This document shows positions 31,648 to 40,535 of a DNA stretch of 64,000 bases, in pieces; the stretch's first letter is position 1; every line of letters begins with the position of its first letter. The notes under the pieces are model-generated. The model was not told the DNA's origin, made no database searches, and worked only from the letters and a program-made list of their open reading frames with translations. A program made the position numbers and the translations under genes. This stretch comes from Corynebacterium sp. HMSC29G08. Its GTDB lineage: Bacteria > Actinomycetota > Actinomycetes > Mycobacteriales > Mycobacteriaceae. The stretch is from contig NZ_KV786211.1 in assembly GCF_001806875.1 (NCBI RefSeq), positions 155,643-219,642 on the forward strand, in the 5' to 3' direction.

Positions 31648-33171
31648 GTGGGCAACCCATTTTTGAAGGCGAGCGCCGCAGTGGCAGTCACCGCTGCATT
31701 GACATTCGCCAGTGCAGCGCACCCCGTGCGCGCAACCGAATCCACCGCGGAGCTTGTCGCCGCTGTTGCGCGCGCCCAAGCAAACGTGGATGTACTCACC
31801 CTTGGCCTCGGTGACCTCCAGGAGAGCGTCAACCGTGCACTGGTCGACCTGCGCGATGCTCAGGCACGTGCCGAACAGGCTCGCCGCGGTGTGCAAAACG
31901 CGGATGAGCGCCTCAAAGCTTCCGAGGAAGCAGTGGCAAAAGCGCGCGAAGAACTAAGCAACATCACCCGCTCGCAGTACCGCGGCGCAGGGCAGTCCAG
32001 CGTGCTCAATACTTTGAGTTCTGGCAGCGGACAACGCGAAGTTCTCGAGCGCTCGCAGTTTTTGAAGCAGCGCTCCAAGGAGAAGCAAGAGGCGCTCGAG
32101 GCCGTTGAGCGCGCTCGCATCGAGGCCGCCAACGAAGCGTCCGTGGCACGTGAGGCTGTCAAGCTGGCGGAAGCGGCAGCGGGTGATGCCGCTGACGCTG
32201 AGTTCAACGCCCGACAGCTGCTTGAAGATAACGCACAGGCCCTCAACGAGCGCAACGCTGCACTCGCCGAAGCCCAGGCTGCGCTTGATGCGGCTGAGGG
32301 GCAATTGGGTGAGGTGCGTCCGGAGGCCGTCGAAAAGCAGGAAGCTCCGATTTACGAGGCGCCTGAGGTTGACCAGGAAATCGTAGACGAAGTCACCGAG
32401 CGCGTAGCCGAGATCGCCCCAGAGGCGCCAGCACCGGAGCCCGAGGTCATCGCACAGGCTGTTGCTGCTGCCCAGATTGCTTCGCCTGACAACGCGGTCG
32501 AGGAAGCCTCTAACATCGCAGCATCTGCGGCGCTGGTCGGCTCGACACAGACTCCTCACGCAACCTTCGCAGACCCGTACGCGGGTGATACTGCCATGAG
32601 CTCCTCTTCTGAGCTTTTGGACATCATCTCCGCCTTCGCCGGCGGCCTGCAAACCGGCTTAGGCGTTTCCGATACTGCGGGTCAAAACGTCTCGGACTCC
32701 CTCTCCAAGCTCTTGCCTGCCGTGGAAACAGCCGAATCCATCACCGAAGAAATCCAGCAGGCGGTTGCTCCAGCCAATTCCGGGTCCGTGGAAACCGCGA
32801 TCGCTCGTGCCATGTCCGTCGTGGGCACGCCGTATGTGTGGGGCGGCGGCGACGCTAACGGCCCGACCACCGGCGTCAATGGCGGCAGCGTCAAAGGCTT
32901 CGACTGCTCCGGCCTCGTGCTCTATGCCTTCGCTGGCGCCGGTGTCTCCTTGCCGCACTACACCGGTTACCAGTACCAGCGCGGCACCCAGATCGATCCC
33001 AGTCAAGCACAACGAGGCGACCTGCTGTTCTGGGGCCCTGGCGGCTCTCAGCACGTGGCCATCTACCTTGGCGACGGCACCATGATCGAAGCCCCCCAAT
33101 CGGGCCAAACCGTATCCGTAGTGCCAGTGCGTTGGGCGAACATGTCCCCGAAGGCTGTGCGACTGCTTTAA
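31648..33171 (+). CDS. secreted NlpC/P60 peptidoglycan hydrolase (RipA-like)
   Basis: 507 aa exported D,L-endopeptidase. Signal peptide MGNPFLKASAAVAVTAAL... with AHPVRA cleavage around residue 29; a long coiled-coil domain (about 35-205, Ala/Glu/Arg-rich heptads); an acidic proline-rich linker; and a C-terminal NlpC/P60 domain with catalytic Cys in GFDCSGLVLYAF, His in SQHVAIYLGDG and the third polar position near MIEAP. GTG 31648 is chosen because GAGGAG precedes it by 9 nt and it gives a clean signal peptide. RipA-type enzymes split the septum at division. Preceded by a structured leader. Confidence 0.93.
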   Translation: MGNPFLKASAAVAVTAALTFASAAHPVRATESTAELVAAVARAQANVDVLTLGLGDLQESVNRALVDLRDAQARAEQARRGVQNADERLKASEEAVAKAREELSNITRSQYRGAGQSSVLNTLSSGSGQREVLERSQFLKQRSKEKQEALEAVERARIEAANEASVAREAVKLAEAAAGDAADAEFNARQLLEDNAQALNERNAALAEAQAALDAAEGQLGEVRPEAVEKQEAPIYEAPEVDQEIVDEVTERVAEIAPEAPAPEPEVIAQAVAAAQIASPDNAVEEASNIAASAALVGSTQTPHATFADPYAGDTAMSSSSELLDIISAFAGGLQTGLGVSDTAGQNVSDSLSKLLPAVETAESITEEIQQAVAPANSGSVETAIARAMSVVGTPYVWGGGDANGPTTGVNGGSVKGFDCSGLVLYAFAGAGVSLPHYTGYQYQRGTQIDPSQAQRGDLLFWGPGGSQHVAIYLGDGTMIEAPQSGQTVSVVPVRWANMSPKAVRLL

Positions 33172-33178
33172 TGCCTAC

Positions 33179-33195
33179 GGGTACGCTGAGTACCC
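33179..33195. promoter_or_regulatory. inverted repeat abutting the hemH start codon
   Basis: GGGTAC-GCTGA-GTACCC, perfect 6-bp arms, ends exactly one base before the ATG at 33196. It contains the -10-like TACGCT (33182-33187), so it covers the promoter and 5' end of a leaderless mRNA. Confidence 0.6.
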
Positions 33196-34260
33196 ATGGC
33201 CTTTCATGACTACGATGCAATCCTCGTATTGTCCTTCGGGGGTCCCGAGGGAGAAGACGAGGTTATTCCATTTTTGGAGAACGTAACGCGCGGCCGTGGC
33301 ATCCCGCGTGAGCGTCTGGCGAAGGTCGGTGAGCACTACTTTCACTTCGGTGGTGTTAGCCCCATCAACGCCCAAAACCGTGAGCTCATCGCAAATATTG
33401 AGACGCAACTTGCAGCCCGCGGCATAGACTTGCCAGTTTATTTTGGGAACCGCAACTGGTACCCGTTTGCAACTGAAACTGCGGAGCAGATGCTTGCCGA
33501 CGGCCACCGCAACATCCTCGTCTTCGCCACCAGTGCCTGGGGCGGCTACTCCGCGTGCCGCCAATACGACGAAGACATCCAGCGTCTTCGCGAGGTTACC
33601 CCGGAGATTAATTACACCAAGCTGTGGCAGTTCTACGGGCACCCTATATTTGTGCAGCTGATCGCCGACAAACTGCGAGCCGCCGTTGCACGCGCCCCTG
33701 AAGGTGCGACTGTCCTGTTTACCGCGCACAGCGTGCCGACCGCCGCTGATGCGGCCGCCGGTGGTGCCGAAGACCCACACCTGTATTCGCGCCAAGTCGC
33801 TGAGGCTGCGCGGCTCGTGGCCGCACAGGCAGGCGTGAGTGACTACGAGGTGGTGTGGCAATCTCGTTCCGGCAACCCCGCCACCCCGTGGCTAGAGCCC
33901 GACGTGGTGGATCGCACTCGCCAACTGCATGCCGAAGGCGTGATGCAGCACCTGATCTGCGTGCCAATCGGGTTTATTACTGACCACATGGAGGTGGTCT
34001 GGGACCTCGACACGGAACTGAAGCAGGCGTGTGACGAAATTGGCGTCGGCTTCGAGCGCGTCGGAACCGTTGGTTTGGAGACGCAGTTCGCGTCGATGAT
34101 TGTGGACTTAATCGAGGCAGTCGCAACCGACGTCAAGCCGGAAACCTTGTCTGCTGTGGACACGTTGGGCTGCACGGTCAATGGCGAGCCCTGCAAGGTG
34201 GACTGTTGCGCGCCGGTGCGATCCCCACACGCTGGTCCCGCCCAGGTCAGGACTGTGTAG
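33196..34260 (+). CDS. hemH: ferrochelatase (coproporphyrin type)
   Basis: 354 aa. Inserts iron into (copro)porphyrin in the late heme pathway; actinobacterial members act on coproporphyrin III (CpfC). Motifs: LVLSFGGPEG, FGNRNWYPFATE, TAHSVP with the metal-binding His, WQSRSGNPATPWLEPD and VCVPIGFITDHMEVVWDLD with the catalytic His/Glu. The C-terminal CKVDCC cysteines together with the preceding Cys could bind the [2Fe-2S] cluster known in mycobacterial ferrochelatase. Probably leaderless. Its 3' end abuts the convergent gene at 34262. Confidence 0.95.
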   Translation: MAFHDYDAILVLSFGGPEGEDEVIPFLENVTRGRGIPRERLAKVGEHYFHFGGVSPINAQNRELIANIETQLAARGIDLPVYFGNRNWYPFATETAEQMLADGHRNILVFATSAWGGYSACRQYDEDIQRLREVTPEINYTKLWQFYGHPIFVQLIADKLRAAVARAPEGATVLFTAHSVPTAADAAAGGAEDPHLYSRQVAEAARLVAAQAGVSDYEVVWQSRSGNPATPWLEPDVVDRTRQLHAEGVMQHLICVPIGFITDHMEVVWDLDTELKQACDEIGVGFERVGTVGLETQFASMIVDLIEAVATDVKPETLSAVDTLGCTVNGEPCKVDCCAPVRSPHAGPAQVRTV

Positions 34261-34261
34261 G

Positions 34262-35011
34262 TCAGCACCACGCACGACGATAATCAATAACCGCATCCGC
34301 AACCCCCGCCATGCGGGCGCTGCGCACGTGGCGCCACAAAGCGAAGAGTTGCGGGTCAAATGAATGGTCGCCCAGTCGGTCGGTCACCGTCTCAATAGTT
34401 GCCGCCACCCGGTCTGCACGCGCGAACAGTTTCGCTGCGCGCGGCGTGACCCCGGCGGGAAGTCCTGGGGTGTCGTAGAAATCCGCAAGCGTTCCCACCG
34501 TTAATCGCGGATTCGGGAGGTCCTGCCTCGTGCCGCCCGCAGCCTCAATTAGCACCGCGGCCTCATCGGTAGCTCGCGACAACAACTGGTCAGCCTCCCC
34601 AGGAGACATCCACTCAGGCTCCGGCAACGCGTCATCCTCCACAAACCACCGCCACTGCACCTGACCTGGCAGATACTCCGGTACTAAAATGTGCTGCGCG
34701 TCTAAACCTCGCAACACAATCGCACCGGCCTGCGTGAGCGCAACCATGGCTGGCGAGCCCGCCCGAAGACGCGCCGCCTGGCCGGGGCCCCACAGCACGA
34801 GGCGTACGACGGGGTCGGGGGAGGTGAGGTTGGAGTGCGTGCGGACGTCGGCAAGCAACTGCCCAACAGGCGCCCCACCGAAACTGTGCCGACCACCCAA
34901 ATCGCGCAGCGCATCAAGCGTTTCATCCGTCGACTCAACGCCATACAACCACGCCCCCAACCAGACAGCAGTGTTTTGTAGCGGAGAATAGACTTGAGCG
35001 CGCGTGTGCAT
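34262..35011 (-). CDS. conserved hypothetical protein
   Basis: 249 aa soluble protein. N-terminal TRAQVYSPLQNTAVWLGAWLYG and DPVVRLVLWGPGQAARL are conserved in corynebacterial homologues next to the DUF3097 gene as I recall, but no domain with known function is recognised. ATG 35011 lies 7 nt after TAGACT (minus), suggesting a leaderless transcript; a longer frame to 35050 crosses the divergent promoter. It shares a 40-bp divergent promoter region with the DUF3097 gene. Confidence 0.7.
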   Translation of the reverse strand: MHTRAQVYSPLQNTAVWLGAWLYGVESTDETLDALRDLGGRHSFGGAPVGQLLADVRTHSNLTSPDPVVRLVLWGPGQAARLRAGSPAMVALTQAGAIVLRGLDAQHILVPEYLPGQVQWRWFVEDDALPEPEWMSPGEADQLLSRATDEAAVLIEAAGGTRQDLPNPRLTVGTLADFYDTPGLPAGVTPRAAKLFARADRVAATIETVTDRLGDHSFDPQLFALWRHVRSARMAGVADAVIDYRRAWC

Positions 35012-35051
35012 TCCGGTCAGTCTAGCCAGGCCGATACAATACGGACACACT
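35012..35051. promoter_or_regulatory. compact divergent promoters
   Basis: 40 bp between two start codons. Minus strand: TAGACT (35024-35019), 7 nt before ATG 35011. Plus strand: TACAAT (35035-35040), 11 nt before ATG 35052. Both give zero- or near-zero-length leaders. Confidence 0.65.
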
Positions 35052-35894
35052 ATGGGAGACAGTCGCTACAGCGGAGATATTTTCAGCGGACATTCGCGCA
35101 CAAGGCGCCCGACCTACCCGTCAGTGCCAGCCGAGCCAGGAATCATTGTGGAAATCGTGGGCAACGATTTCGTCGGCGCCGTCGTTGGATTTGAACGCAC
35201 CTATGACGGCGACTTCATCCGGCTGGAAGACCGCTACGGTACCCAGCGCCTCTTCAAAATGCTGCCAGGCGCCTTCATGGTCGAAGGCCAGCGCGTAACC
35301 CTGACGAGGTACGTGCCCAAGCGTGACAATGGCCCGGCGCGCTCCAACTCCGGCTCACGCAAAGTGGCAAACGTCCAAGCAAAAGTGGCCCAGCCGAGCC
35401 GCATCTGGGTAGAAGGTATTCACGACGCCGCGATCGTTGAGAAGGTGTGGGGCCACGACCTACGCGTCGAAGGTGTTGTGGTGGAATACCTCGAAGGCTT
35501 GGACAACCTGCCGGAGAGACTCGCCGAGTTCCAGCCGGGGCCGGGCCGGCGTATCGGCGTACTGGCAGACCACCTGATCGAAGGCACCAAAGAATCGCGC
35601 CTGGTCGAGGACGTCGGGCCGCACGTGCTTGTTACCGGCCACCCCTACATTGACATCTGGGCAGCCGTGAAACCCGCAAGCGTAGGAATCGCCGCCTGGC
35701 CTGAGGTGCCCTACGGCGAAGACTGGAAAACCGGTACCTGCCAGCGCCTCGGCTGGTCCGACACGAAGGAAGGCTGGCACCGCGTGTACTCCTCAGTCAA
35801 TACCTTCCGCGACCTGGACTACACCTTGATCGGAGCCGTCGAGCGGCTCGTGGATTTTGTGACCAATCCTGAGCTAAGCAAAACAGATATGTAG
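35052..35894 (+). CDS. DUF3097 family protein
   Basis: 280 aa conserved actinobacterial protein. N-terminal beta-rich part (VEIVGNDFVGAVVGFERTYDGDFIRLEDRYG) and a C-terminal TOPRIM-like half (IWVEGIHDAAIVEKVWG, GVVVEYLEGLDNL, HVLVTGHPYIDIW). The acidic residues in WVEG and DHL fit a TOPRIM-type nucleic-acid fold, but the function is unknown. Start at ATG 35052 after TACAAT. Followed after 1 nt by an NfeD-like gene, so likely an operon with NfeD and SPFH genes. Confidence 0.85.
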   Translation: MGDSRYSGDIFSGHSRTRRPTYPSVPAEPGIIVEIVGNDFVGAVVGFERTYDGDFIRLEDRYGTQRLFKMLPGAFMVEGQRVTLTRYVPKRDNGPARSNSGSRKVANVQAKVAQPSRIWVEGIHDAAIVEKVWGHDLRVEGVVVEYLEGLDNLPERLAEFQPGPGRRIGVLADHLIEGTKESRLVEDVGPHVLVTGHPYIDIWAAVKPASVGIAAWPEVPYGEDWKTGTCQRLGWSDTKEGWHRVYSSVNTFRDLDYTLIGAVERLVDFVTNPELSKTDM

Positions 35895-35895
35895 C

Positions 35896-36330
35896 ATGGC
35901 CGCCATGGGTCCATTGATATGGTTCGCGGCAGCCGTGGTGCTTGCCATCCTTGAAGTTTTTGTTGGCGAAATGACCCTGCTCATGATCGCCGCCGGCGCG
36001 CTGACAACAGCGGGTTTCTCACTGATCGGCATCCCGCCTGCTGCTGAAGTTGCCATCTTTGCTGCATCCTCCGCCGCCTTTTGGTTGTTCCTGCGCCCGT
36101 ACTTGCGGCGTCGTTTGGAATCGCCGAAGGCATACGACGAATCACCTCGCGCACTCGTCGGCTCACGTGCCGAGGTGGTTAAAGACATCACCCCAGTGGG
36201 GGGACAGGTGCGTTTCGACGGCAGCATCTGGTCCGCCCGCGCCCTCGACCCAGGGGAGACCTATACGGTGGGTGACGTAGTAACTGTCTCTGCAATTGAT
36301 GGCCCAGTCGCGGTCGTCTGGAAGGACTAG
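35896..36330 (+). CDS. NfeD-like membrane protein
   Basis: 144 aa. Two or three N-terminal membrane helices (about residues 5-27, 31-47, 50-70) and a C-terminal OB-fold (ALVGSRAEVVKDITPVGG ... VGDVVTVSAIDG), the short NfeD1b layout. NfeD proteins are paired with stomatin/SPFH proteins and organise membrane microdomains; the SPFH gene follows after 3 nt, as expected. Confidence 0.9.
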   Translation: MAAMGPLIWFAAAVVLAILEVFVGEMTLLMIAAGALTTAGFSLIGIPPAAEVAIFAASSAAFWLFLRPYLRRRLESPKAYDESPRALVGSRAEVVKDITPVGGQVRFDGSIWSARALDPGETYTVGDVVTVSAIDGPVAVVWKD

Positions 36331-36333
36331 AGC

Positions 36334-37518
36334 ATGCCAGGTCTGTTTCTATTTGGCGTCATCCTCATCCTTGTGGTGTCGCTGCTTTTTGCATCCGTAA
36401 AGCTGATCCCGCAGGGCGAAGCCGCTGTAGTTGAGCGTTTAGGCCGCTACACACGCACCGTCTCTGGTGGATTGACGCTTCTGGTGCCCTACATTGACCG
36501 AATCCGTGCGCGTGTTGATACGCGTGAGCGCGTGGTCTCGTTCCCACCGCAGGCGGTGATCACGCAGGATAACCTGACCGTGGCAATTGACACGGTGGTG
36601 ACATTCCAGATCAATGATCCCGCTAAGGCGATTTATGGCGTTGACAACTACCTGGTTGGCGTAGAGCAGATTTCTGTGGCTACGCTGCGCGACGTTGTTG
36701 GTGGTATGACGCTGGAGGAGACGCTGACGTCTCGCGAGACTATCAACCGCCGCCTGCGCGGTGAGCTGGATGCGGCAACCGCCAAGTGGGGTTTGCGCAT
36801 CAGCCGTGTGGAGCTGAAGGCGATTGATCCGCCACCGTCCATCCAGCAGTCCATGGAGATGCAGATGAAGGCGGACCGCGAAAAGCGTGCCATGATCCTG
36901 ACTGCTGAAGGTAAGCGTGAGTCCGACATCAAGACCGCTGAGGGGGAGAAGCAGGCACGCATCCTGTCTGCGGAGGGCGAGAAGCACGCCGCCATCCTGA
37001 ACGCGGAGGCCGAGCGCCAGGCCATGATCCTGCGAGCCGAGGGTGAGCGTGCCGCGAAGTACCTTGAGGCTCAAGGTGAGGCACGTGCGATTCAGAAGGT
37101 TAACGCCGCTATTAAATCTTCCGGCGTGACCCCTGAGCTGCTGGCATACCAGTATCTGGAGAACCTGCCGAAGATTGCGAACAACGAGGCGGCGACCATG
37201 TGGATGATCCCGTCCCAGTTTGGCAACTCGCTGGAACAGTTTGCTAAGGCCTTTGCCAACAAGGACGACGACGGCGTGTTCCGCTACGAGGCGCAGCGCG
37301 TTGACCAAGACACCAAGGACCTGGCATCCGAGGGGGATACGGATCAGTGGTTTGACACTTCGACTGACCCGGAGCTGGCTCGTGCACTGGCGGAGGCGCG
37401 TGCGGTTGCGAACAAGCACGTCGACGAGCCGGATCCGACGCAGCACCGTGCGCCGGAGACACCTATCGTAAACCCGCTGGAAATCGAGCGACCTAGCGAC
37501 CTTCCTCAGCCCGAGTAA
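36334..37518 (+). CDS. SPFH/band 7 (stomatin/QmcA-like) protein
   Basis: 394 aa. One N-terminal membrane helix (residues 3-20), then the SPFH domain (IPQGEAAVVERLGRYTRTV, LLVPYIDRIRARVDTRE, VAIDTVVTFQINDP, LRDVVGGMTLEE) to about residue 170, then a long helical region (175-260) made of imperfect 11-residue units of the type ILxAEGEKxAA, and a divergent acidic C-terminus. Works with the NfeD neighbour in membrane organisation or protease control. The last 26 nt overlap the convergent gene at 37493. Confidence 0.92.
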   Translation: MPGLFLFGVILILVVSLLFASVKLIPQGEAAVVERLGRYTRTVSGGLTLLVPYIDRIRARVDTRERVVSFPPQAVITQDNLTVAIDTVVTFQINDPAKAIYGVDNYLVGVEQISVATLRDVVGGMTLEETLTSRETINRRLRGELDAATAKWGLRISRVELKAIDPPPSIQQSMEMQMKADREKRAMILTAEGKRESDIKTAEGEKQARILSAEGEKHAAILNAEAERQAMILRAEGERAAKYLEAQGEARAIQKVNAAIKSSGVTPELLAYQYLENLPKIANNEAATMWMIPSQFGNSLEQFAKAFANKDDDGVFRYEAQRVDQDTKDLASEGDTDQWFDTSTDPELARALAEARAVANKHVDEPDPTQHRAPETPIVNPLEIERPSDLPQPE

Positions 37519-38047
37519 TCAGGTTCAGCGCTAGACGCCATCCCGCCTGTTCCGCTTGCCACCCTGCGGCCTGGAGACGCTGACTCATCGCCTGTTTGGA
37601 GATGCCCAGCTCCTGGGCCGCTCCGTTTTGGTTCATGCCGCGGCGCACTAGGGCAGTGGCCTCCCGGCCCTCAAGGGTGCGTTTCTGTAGAACATGGCCT
37701 ACAAGCGCGAACGCTGCAGCGATGTCTTCGGCGGCGGTACCCGGGTTGCGGGTATCTACGCCAACTTTCACCTGTGCTGGGCGCGTGCCCACGGCCTCCG
37801 TTGCGGCATGCACACCACGCCCGTGTGAGGTAATGCCTAGGCCAATGGCCCAGTCACCGTCCGAAAGCAGGGCCATCACCAAGTTCAGCGCATGCTCAGG
37901 CGTATCAACGTCCGCGCGAATATCCTCAACGCCCACCACCTCAAATTCCGCTACCCCCGGCAGCGACGACAGCGCTTCGGCTGAGCGCGCGACGTATTCG
38001 CCGCGTCGCCGCTCGCGGCCCCGATACCTTGCATGTACGCCAATCAC
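37493..38047 (-). CDS. hypothetical HTH protein
   Basis: 184 aa. The C-terminal part has a sigma-70 region-4/MarR-like helix-turn-helix (GREATALVRRGMNQNGAAQELGISKQAMSQRLQAAGW split at residues 128-165). The N-terminal part (ALNLVMALLSDGDWAIGLGI) resembles SatD-like proteins, tentatively. GTG start at 38047 follows TAGGAT by 7 nt (leaderless). Converges with the SPFH gene. Role unknown, possibly a DNA-binding regulator. Confidence 0.7.
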   Translation of the reverse strand: MIGVHARYRGRERRRGEYVARSAEALSSLPGVAEFEVVGVEDIRADVDTPEHALNLVMALLSDGDWAIGLGITSHGRGVHAATEAVGTRPAQVKVGVDTRNPGTAAEDIAAAFALVGHVLQKRTLEGREATALVRRGMNQNGAAQELGISKQAMSQRLQAAGWQAEQAGWRLALNLITRAEEGR

Positions 38048-38071
38048 GCCAGCAATCCTAGCGTGAAAGTA

Positions 38072-38725
38072 TTAGCGGTCTACCTTGGGGGCTTGACGGA
38101 TGGGTTGGGGGAGGTTGGCGTCGAGAAGCAAACCGAAAAGCCCTACGACGGTAAGTGCCACGGTTGCGACGATGACGGTGGGGCTGGCGTGGCCGCTGAG
38201 GGTGTCGCCAAGCAGGACCGTGACAATCGTGCCGGGCAGGGAGCCTGCAAACGTGGCTGCCGCAAACGGCACAACGGGAACGCGGGTCAGCGCGCACGCG
38301 TAGTTCATGATGCTGAACGGGACAAATGCGACCATGCGCAGGCTTGCCACCGCCAGCCAGCCGCGGGACTCTAGGCGGGCGTTGATGCGCTCCACCGAAG
38401 GGTGAGTCAGCCGAGGTGCGACAAAATCACGAAGCGTATACCGCACAACCAGCAGCGTGATGACCGCGGCAACCGTTGTCGCGCTAATGGCGATCACAAT
38501 GCCCAACACGGGACCAAACAAGAGGCCAGACGACACCGTCAAAATCGTGCGCGGAATCGGAAACAGCGTGATGCCAACGTAAAGCAGCCAAAAGACCACC
38601 GGGAACCAAACACCGGTGGTCTCCGCCCATGAGCGGAGGGTGGAGGGCGTCGGGACGTCGAAAAGCCACCAGCCCAATGCAAACACGATCAGTGCCGCAA
38701 TGAGGAGTAGCTGGCGATGCTTCAC
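38072..38725 (-). CDS. TVP38/TMEM64 (DedA-like) membrane protein
   Basis: 217 aa with five or six hydrophobic segments. The SNARE-associated/DedA core is present: WFPVVFWLLYVGITLFPIP..., SSGLLFGPVLGIVIA and FVPFSIMNYACALTRV. Family members are proposed lipid transporters or scramblases. GTG 38725 is chosen: GGGAGG lies 4-5 nt upstream; ATG 38737 has no ribosome site and longer frames run into the terminator hairpin. The tRNA-Leu gene lies upstream on the same strand. Confidence 0.85.
   Translation of the reverse strand: MKHRQLLLIAALIVFALGWWLFDVPTPSTLRSWAETTGVWFPVVFWLLYVGITLFPIPRTILTVSSGLLFGPVLGIVIAISATTVAAVITLLVVRYTLRDFVAPRLTHPSVERINARLESRGWLAVASLRMVAFVPFSIMNYACALTRVPVVPFAAATFAGSLPGTIVTVLLGDTLSGHASPTVIVATVALTVVGLFGLLLDANLPQPIRQAPKVDR
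38117..38130 (+). repeat. dispersed word, one mismatch
   Basis: GGCGTCGAGAAGCA in the 3' part of the TVP38 gene. Confidence 0.6.
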
Positions 38726-38740
38726 ACAACCTCCCATACG

Positions 38741-38768
38741 AAAAACACCCCGCAACATGCGCAGGGTG
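38741..38768 (-). terminator. terminator downstream of tRNA-Leu
   Basis: On the minus strand CACCC-TG-CGCA...TGCG-GGGTG (38768-38746) followed by TTTTT (38745-38741). It ends the tRNA transcript 8 nt after the mature 3' end. Confidence 0.8.
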
Positions 38769-38775
38769 ATAATTG

Positions 38776-38861
38776 TGCCCGGAGGGGGACTTGAACCCCC
38801 ACGTCCGTTAATAGGACACTAGCACCTCAAGCTAGCGCGTCTGCCATTCCGCCACCCGGGC
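38776..38861 (-). tRNA. tRNA-Leu (anticodon GAG)
   Basis: 86 nt class II tRNA. Acceptor stem GCCCGGG pairs with TCCGGGC, discriminator A; anticodon stem-loop CTAGC-TTGAGGT-GCTAG gives GAG, reading CTC/CTT; a long variable arm (TGTCC..GGAC) marks it as Leu; T arm GGGGG-TTCAAGT-CCCCC. CCA is not encoded. Confidence 0.97.
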
Positions 38862-38969
38862 TTTGGGTGTTTCGACCTTTTTCGGCCAGGCACTCGCATA
38901 ACTATAGGTCCGCTCTACGCCCCGGCCAAATCGCCAGCACAACGGGCTATATCTGCTAAATTTGCCCGT

Positions 38970-40535
38970 GTGTTACCACCGCCTAAAAGAATGATGACGT
39001 ACCGCTGGCTCGTCCCTCCGCAGCCACCGGCGAACGACACTCAACATCTCACGCCTAGCTCGTGGACCGCAGGCCGTCGCGTGGTTAGCGACATGTTGTT
39101 TGCCTACCCGGGCGTATTGACGTTGCATGTTTTGAGTTATCTCATCGGCTCCGGCATCGGGGCGTTTGTTCCCGTCGTGGTGGGCAAGATTGTGGACGGC
39201 CTTCTCGGTGATGCTGCCTTTGACGCTTGGTGGCTGTTTGGGGTGCTTATCGCGATCTTCTTTGTGCAATTTCTTGGCGAGGCCACCGGCGACGGCGTTT
39301 CCGCAGCGTCCGTGGGTCGCGTGCGTCACTTGGCGCAGCAAAACTTGACGTTGGGTGTGATGCGCAACGGGACGGGCTCGATGAGTCCCGGCACGGTGCT
39401 CAACACCATCGACGCTGACTCCAGCACGATTGCGACCTACCGCGAGTCACTTTCGTTTCCGCTCATGGCGCTTGGGTACTCCACGGGTGCAGTGGTGGCG
39501 ATGTGGAACGTTTCGCCGTGGATTTCATTGGCCGTGCCGGTGTCCATTGTGGATATTGCGCTGTTTTCGGCATGGACGTCACGTCCGATTACTCGGATTT
39601 CGCTAAAACGACGCGCTGCGGAGGCAGACGTTGCGGGTCTTGCTACCGACGTTGCGCAGGGGATTCGTGCTGTGAAGGGGCTTGGCGCTGCTACCGCAGT
39701 TACGGGCCGATTTAGCACCTCCACGCAGCGGGCCCGCGGACTGAATCTGCGCTTTTTGGTTGTGGATGCGTGGTTAAGCTTTGCGCGTCAGGCTGTCGCG
39801 TGGGTGTGCAATGCGTTAATCATTGTCTTTGCTGTCCGACTGACGTTGCGAGGCGAGATCACTCCAGGCCAGATGGCTTCCGTGGCGCTTTTGCTGCCGC
39901 CAGCGTTGAATATGGCGGGCTTCGCGTTCGGCGACTTGGCTGGCGGATGGGGTCGCGCAGTAGCCAGCGGCCAGCGCGTATCTGAGCTGTATAACGCGAG
40001 TGAAACGTCGACTGTGCTCGATGCGGGTGTTGCGGTCGAGGTGCCGGGCCCTGGACTGTGGGTGCTACCGCCTGATCAGGAATCGTATGACGTGGCCACG
40101 CAGTGGGCCAACCGCGAAGGCGTGTTGTTCCCGCCGCACACCGTCAACATCTTCGAGGGAACGATTGAAGACAACGTGAATCCGCGCGGAGAGTACTCGG
40201 ACACGGCGGTGAAGGAGGCGCTTGCGGCGGCGCACTGCCAGGACATTTTGCGTCGCCTCGGCGGGATCGGGGCGGCCGGCGAATTGCCAACCGCACCGCT
40301 TGGCGAGGCTGGTTTGAACCTCTCCGGTGGCCAACGCCAACGCGTCGCTCTCGCCCGCGCCCTAGCGGCCAACCCGGATGTGCTGATTCTCGACGACCCG
40401 ACGACGGGTCTGGATTCCGTCACCCAAGCCAACGTGGTCGATGCGGTCAAAGCTTTGCGCGCAGGCGCAACAACTGTCGTGATAACTGGCAACGCCACGT
40501 GGGCTGCGGCAGGTCAAACGTGGGAGGTACAGTAA
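38970..40535 (+). CDS. ABC exporter subunit with degenerate nucleotide-binding domain (no Walker A)
   Basis: 521 aa half-transporter. Six membrane helices in residues 45-320, then a shortened nucleotide-binding domain. Between the first strand (VAVEVPGPGLWVLPPDQ) and the Q-loop region (LFPPHTVNIFEGTIEDN) there are about 45 residues instead of about 90, and no GxxGxGK[ST] occurs. The signature LSGGQRQRVALARAL (from residue 451) is perfect; Walker B is VLILDD, with Asp in place of the catalytic Glu; the switch His is replaced (VITGN). GTG start follows CTAAAT by 8 nt (leaderless). It abuts its partner at 40536 with no gap; together they form a heterodimeric exporter. Confidence 0.9.
   Translation: MLPPPKRMMTYRWLVPPQPPANDTQHLTPSSWTAGRRVVSDMLFAYPGVLTLHVLSYLIGSGIGAFVPVVVGKIVDGLLGDAAFDAWWLFGVLIAIFFVQFLGEATGDGVSAASVGRVRHLAQQNLTLGVMRNGTGSMSPGTVLNTIDADSSTIATYRESLSFPLMALGYSTGAVVAMWNVSPWISLAVPVSIVDIALFSAWTSRPITRISLKRRAAEADVAGLATDVAQGIRAVKGLGAATAVTGRFSTSTQRARGLNLRFLVVDAWLSFARQAVAWVCNALIIVFAVRLTLRGEITPGQMASVALLLPPALNMAGFAFGDLAGGWGRAVASGQRVSELYNASETSTVLDAGVAVEVPGPGLWVLPPDQESYDVATQWANREGVLFPPHTVNIFEGTIEDNVNPRGEYSDTAVKEALAAAHCQDILRRLGGIGAAGELPTAPLGEAGLNLSGGQRQRVALARALAANPDVLILDDPTTGLDSVTQANVVDAVKALRAGATTVVITGNATWAAAGQTWEVQ

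Noticed and set aside
39241-39255. Further copy of the dispersed word
   Set aside because: TGCTTATCGCGAT matches only nine bases and differs in the conserved GACG part; treated as chance.
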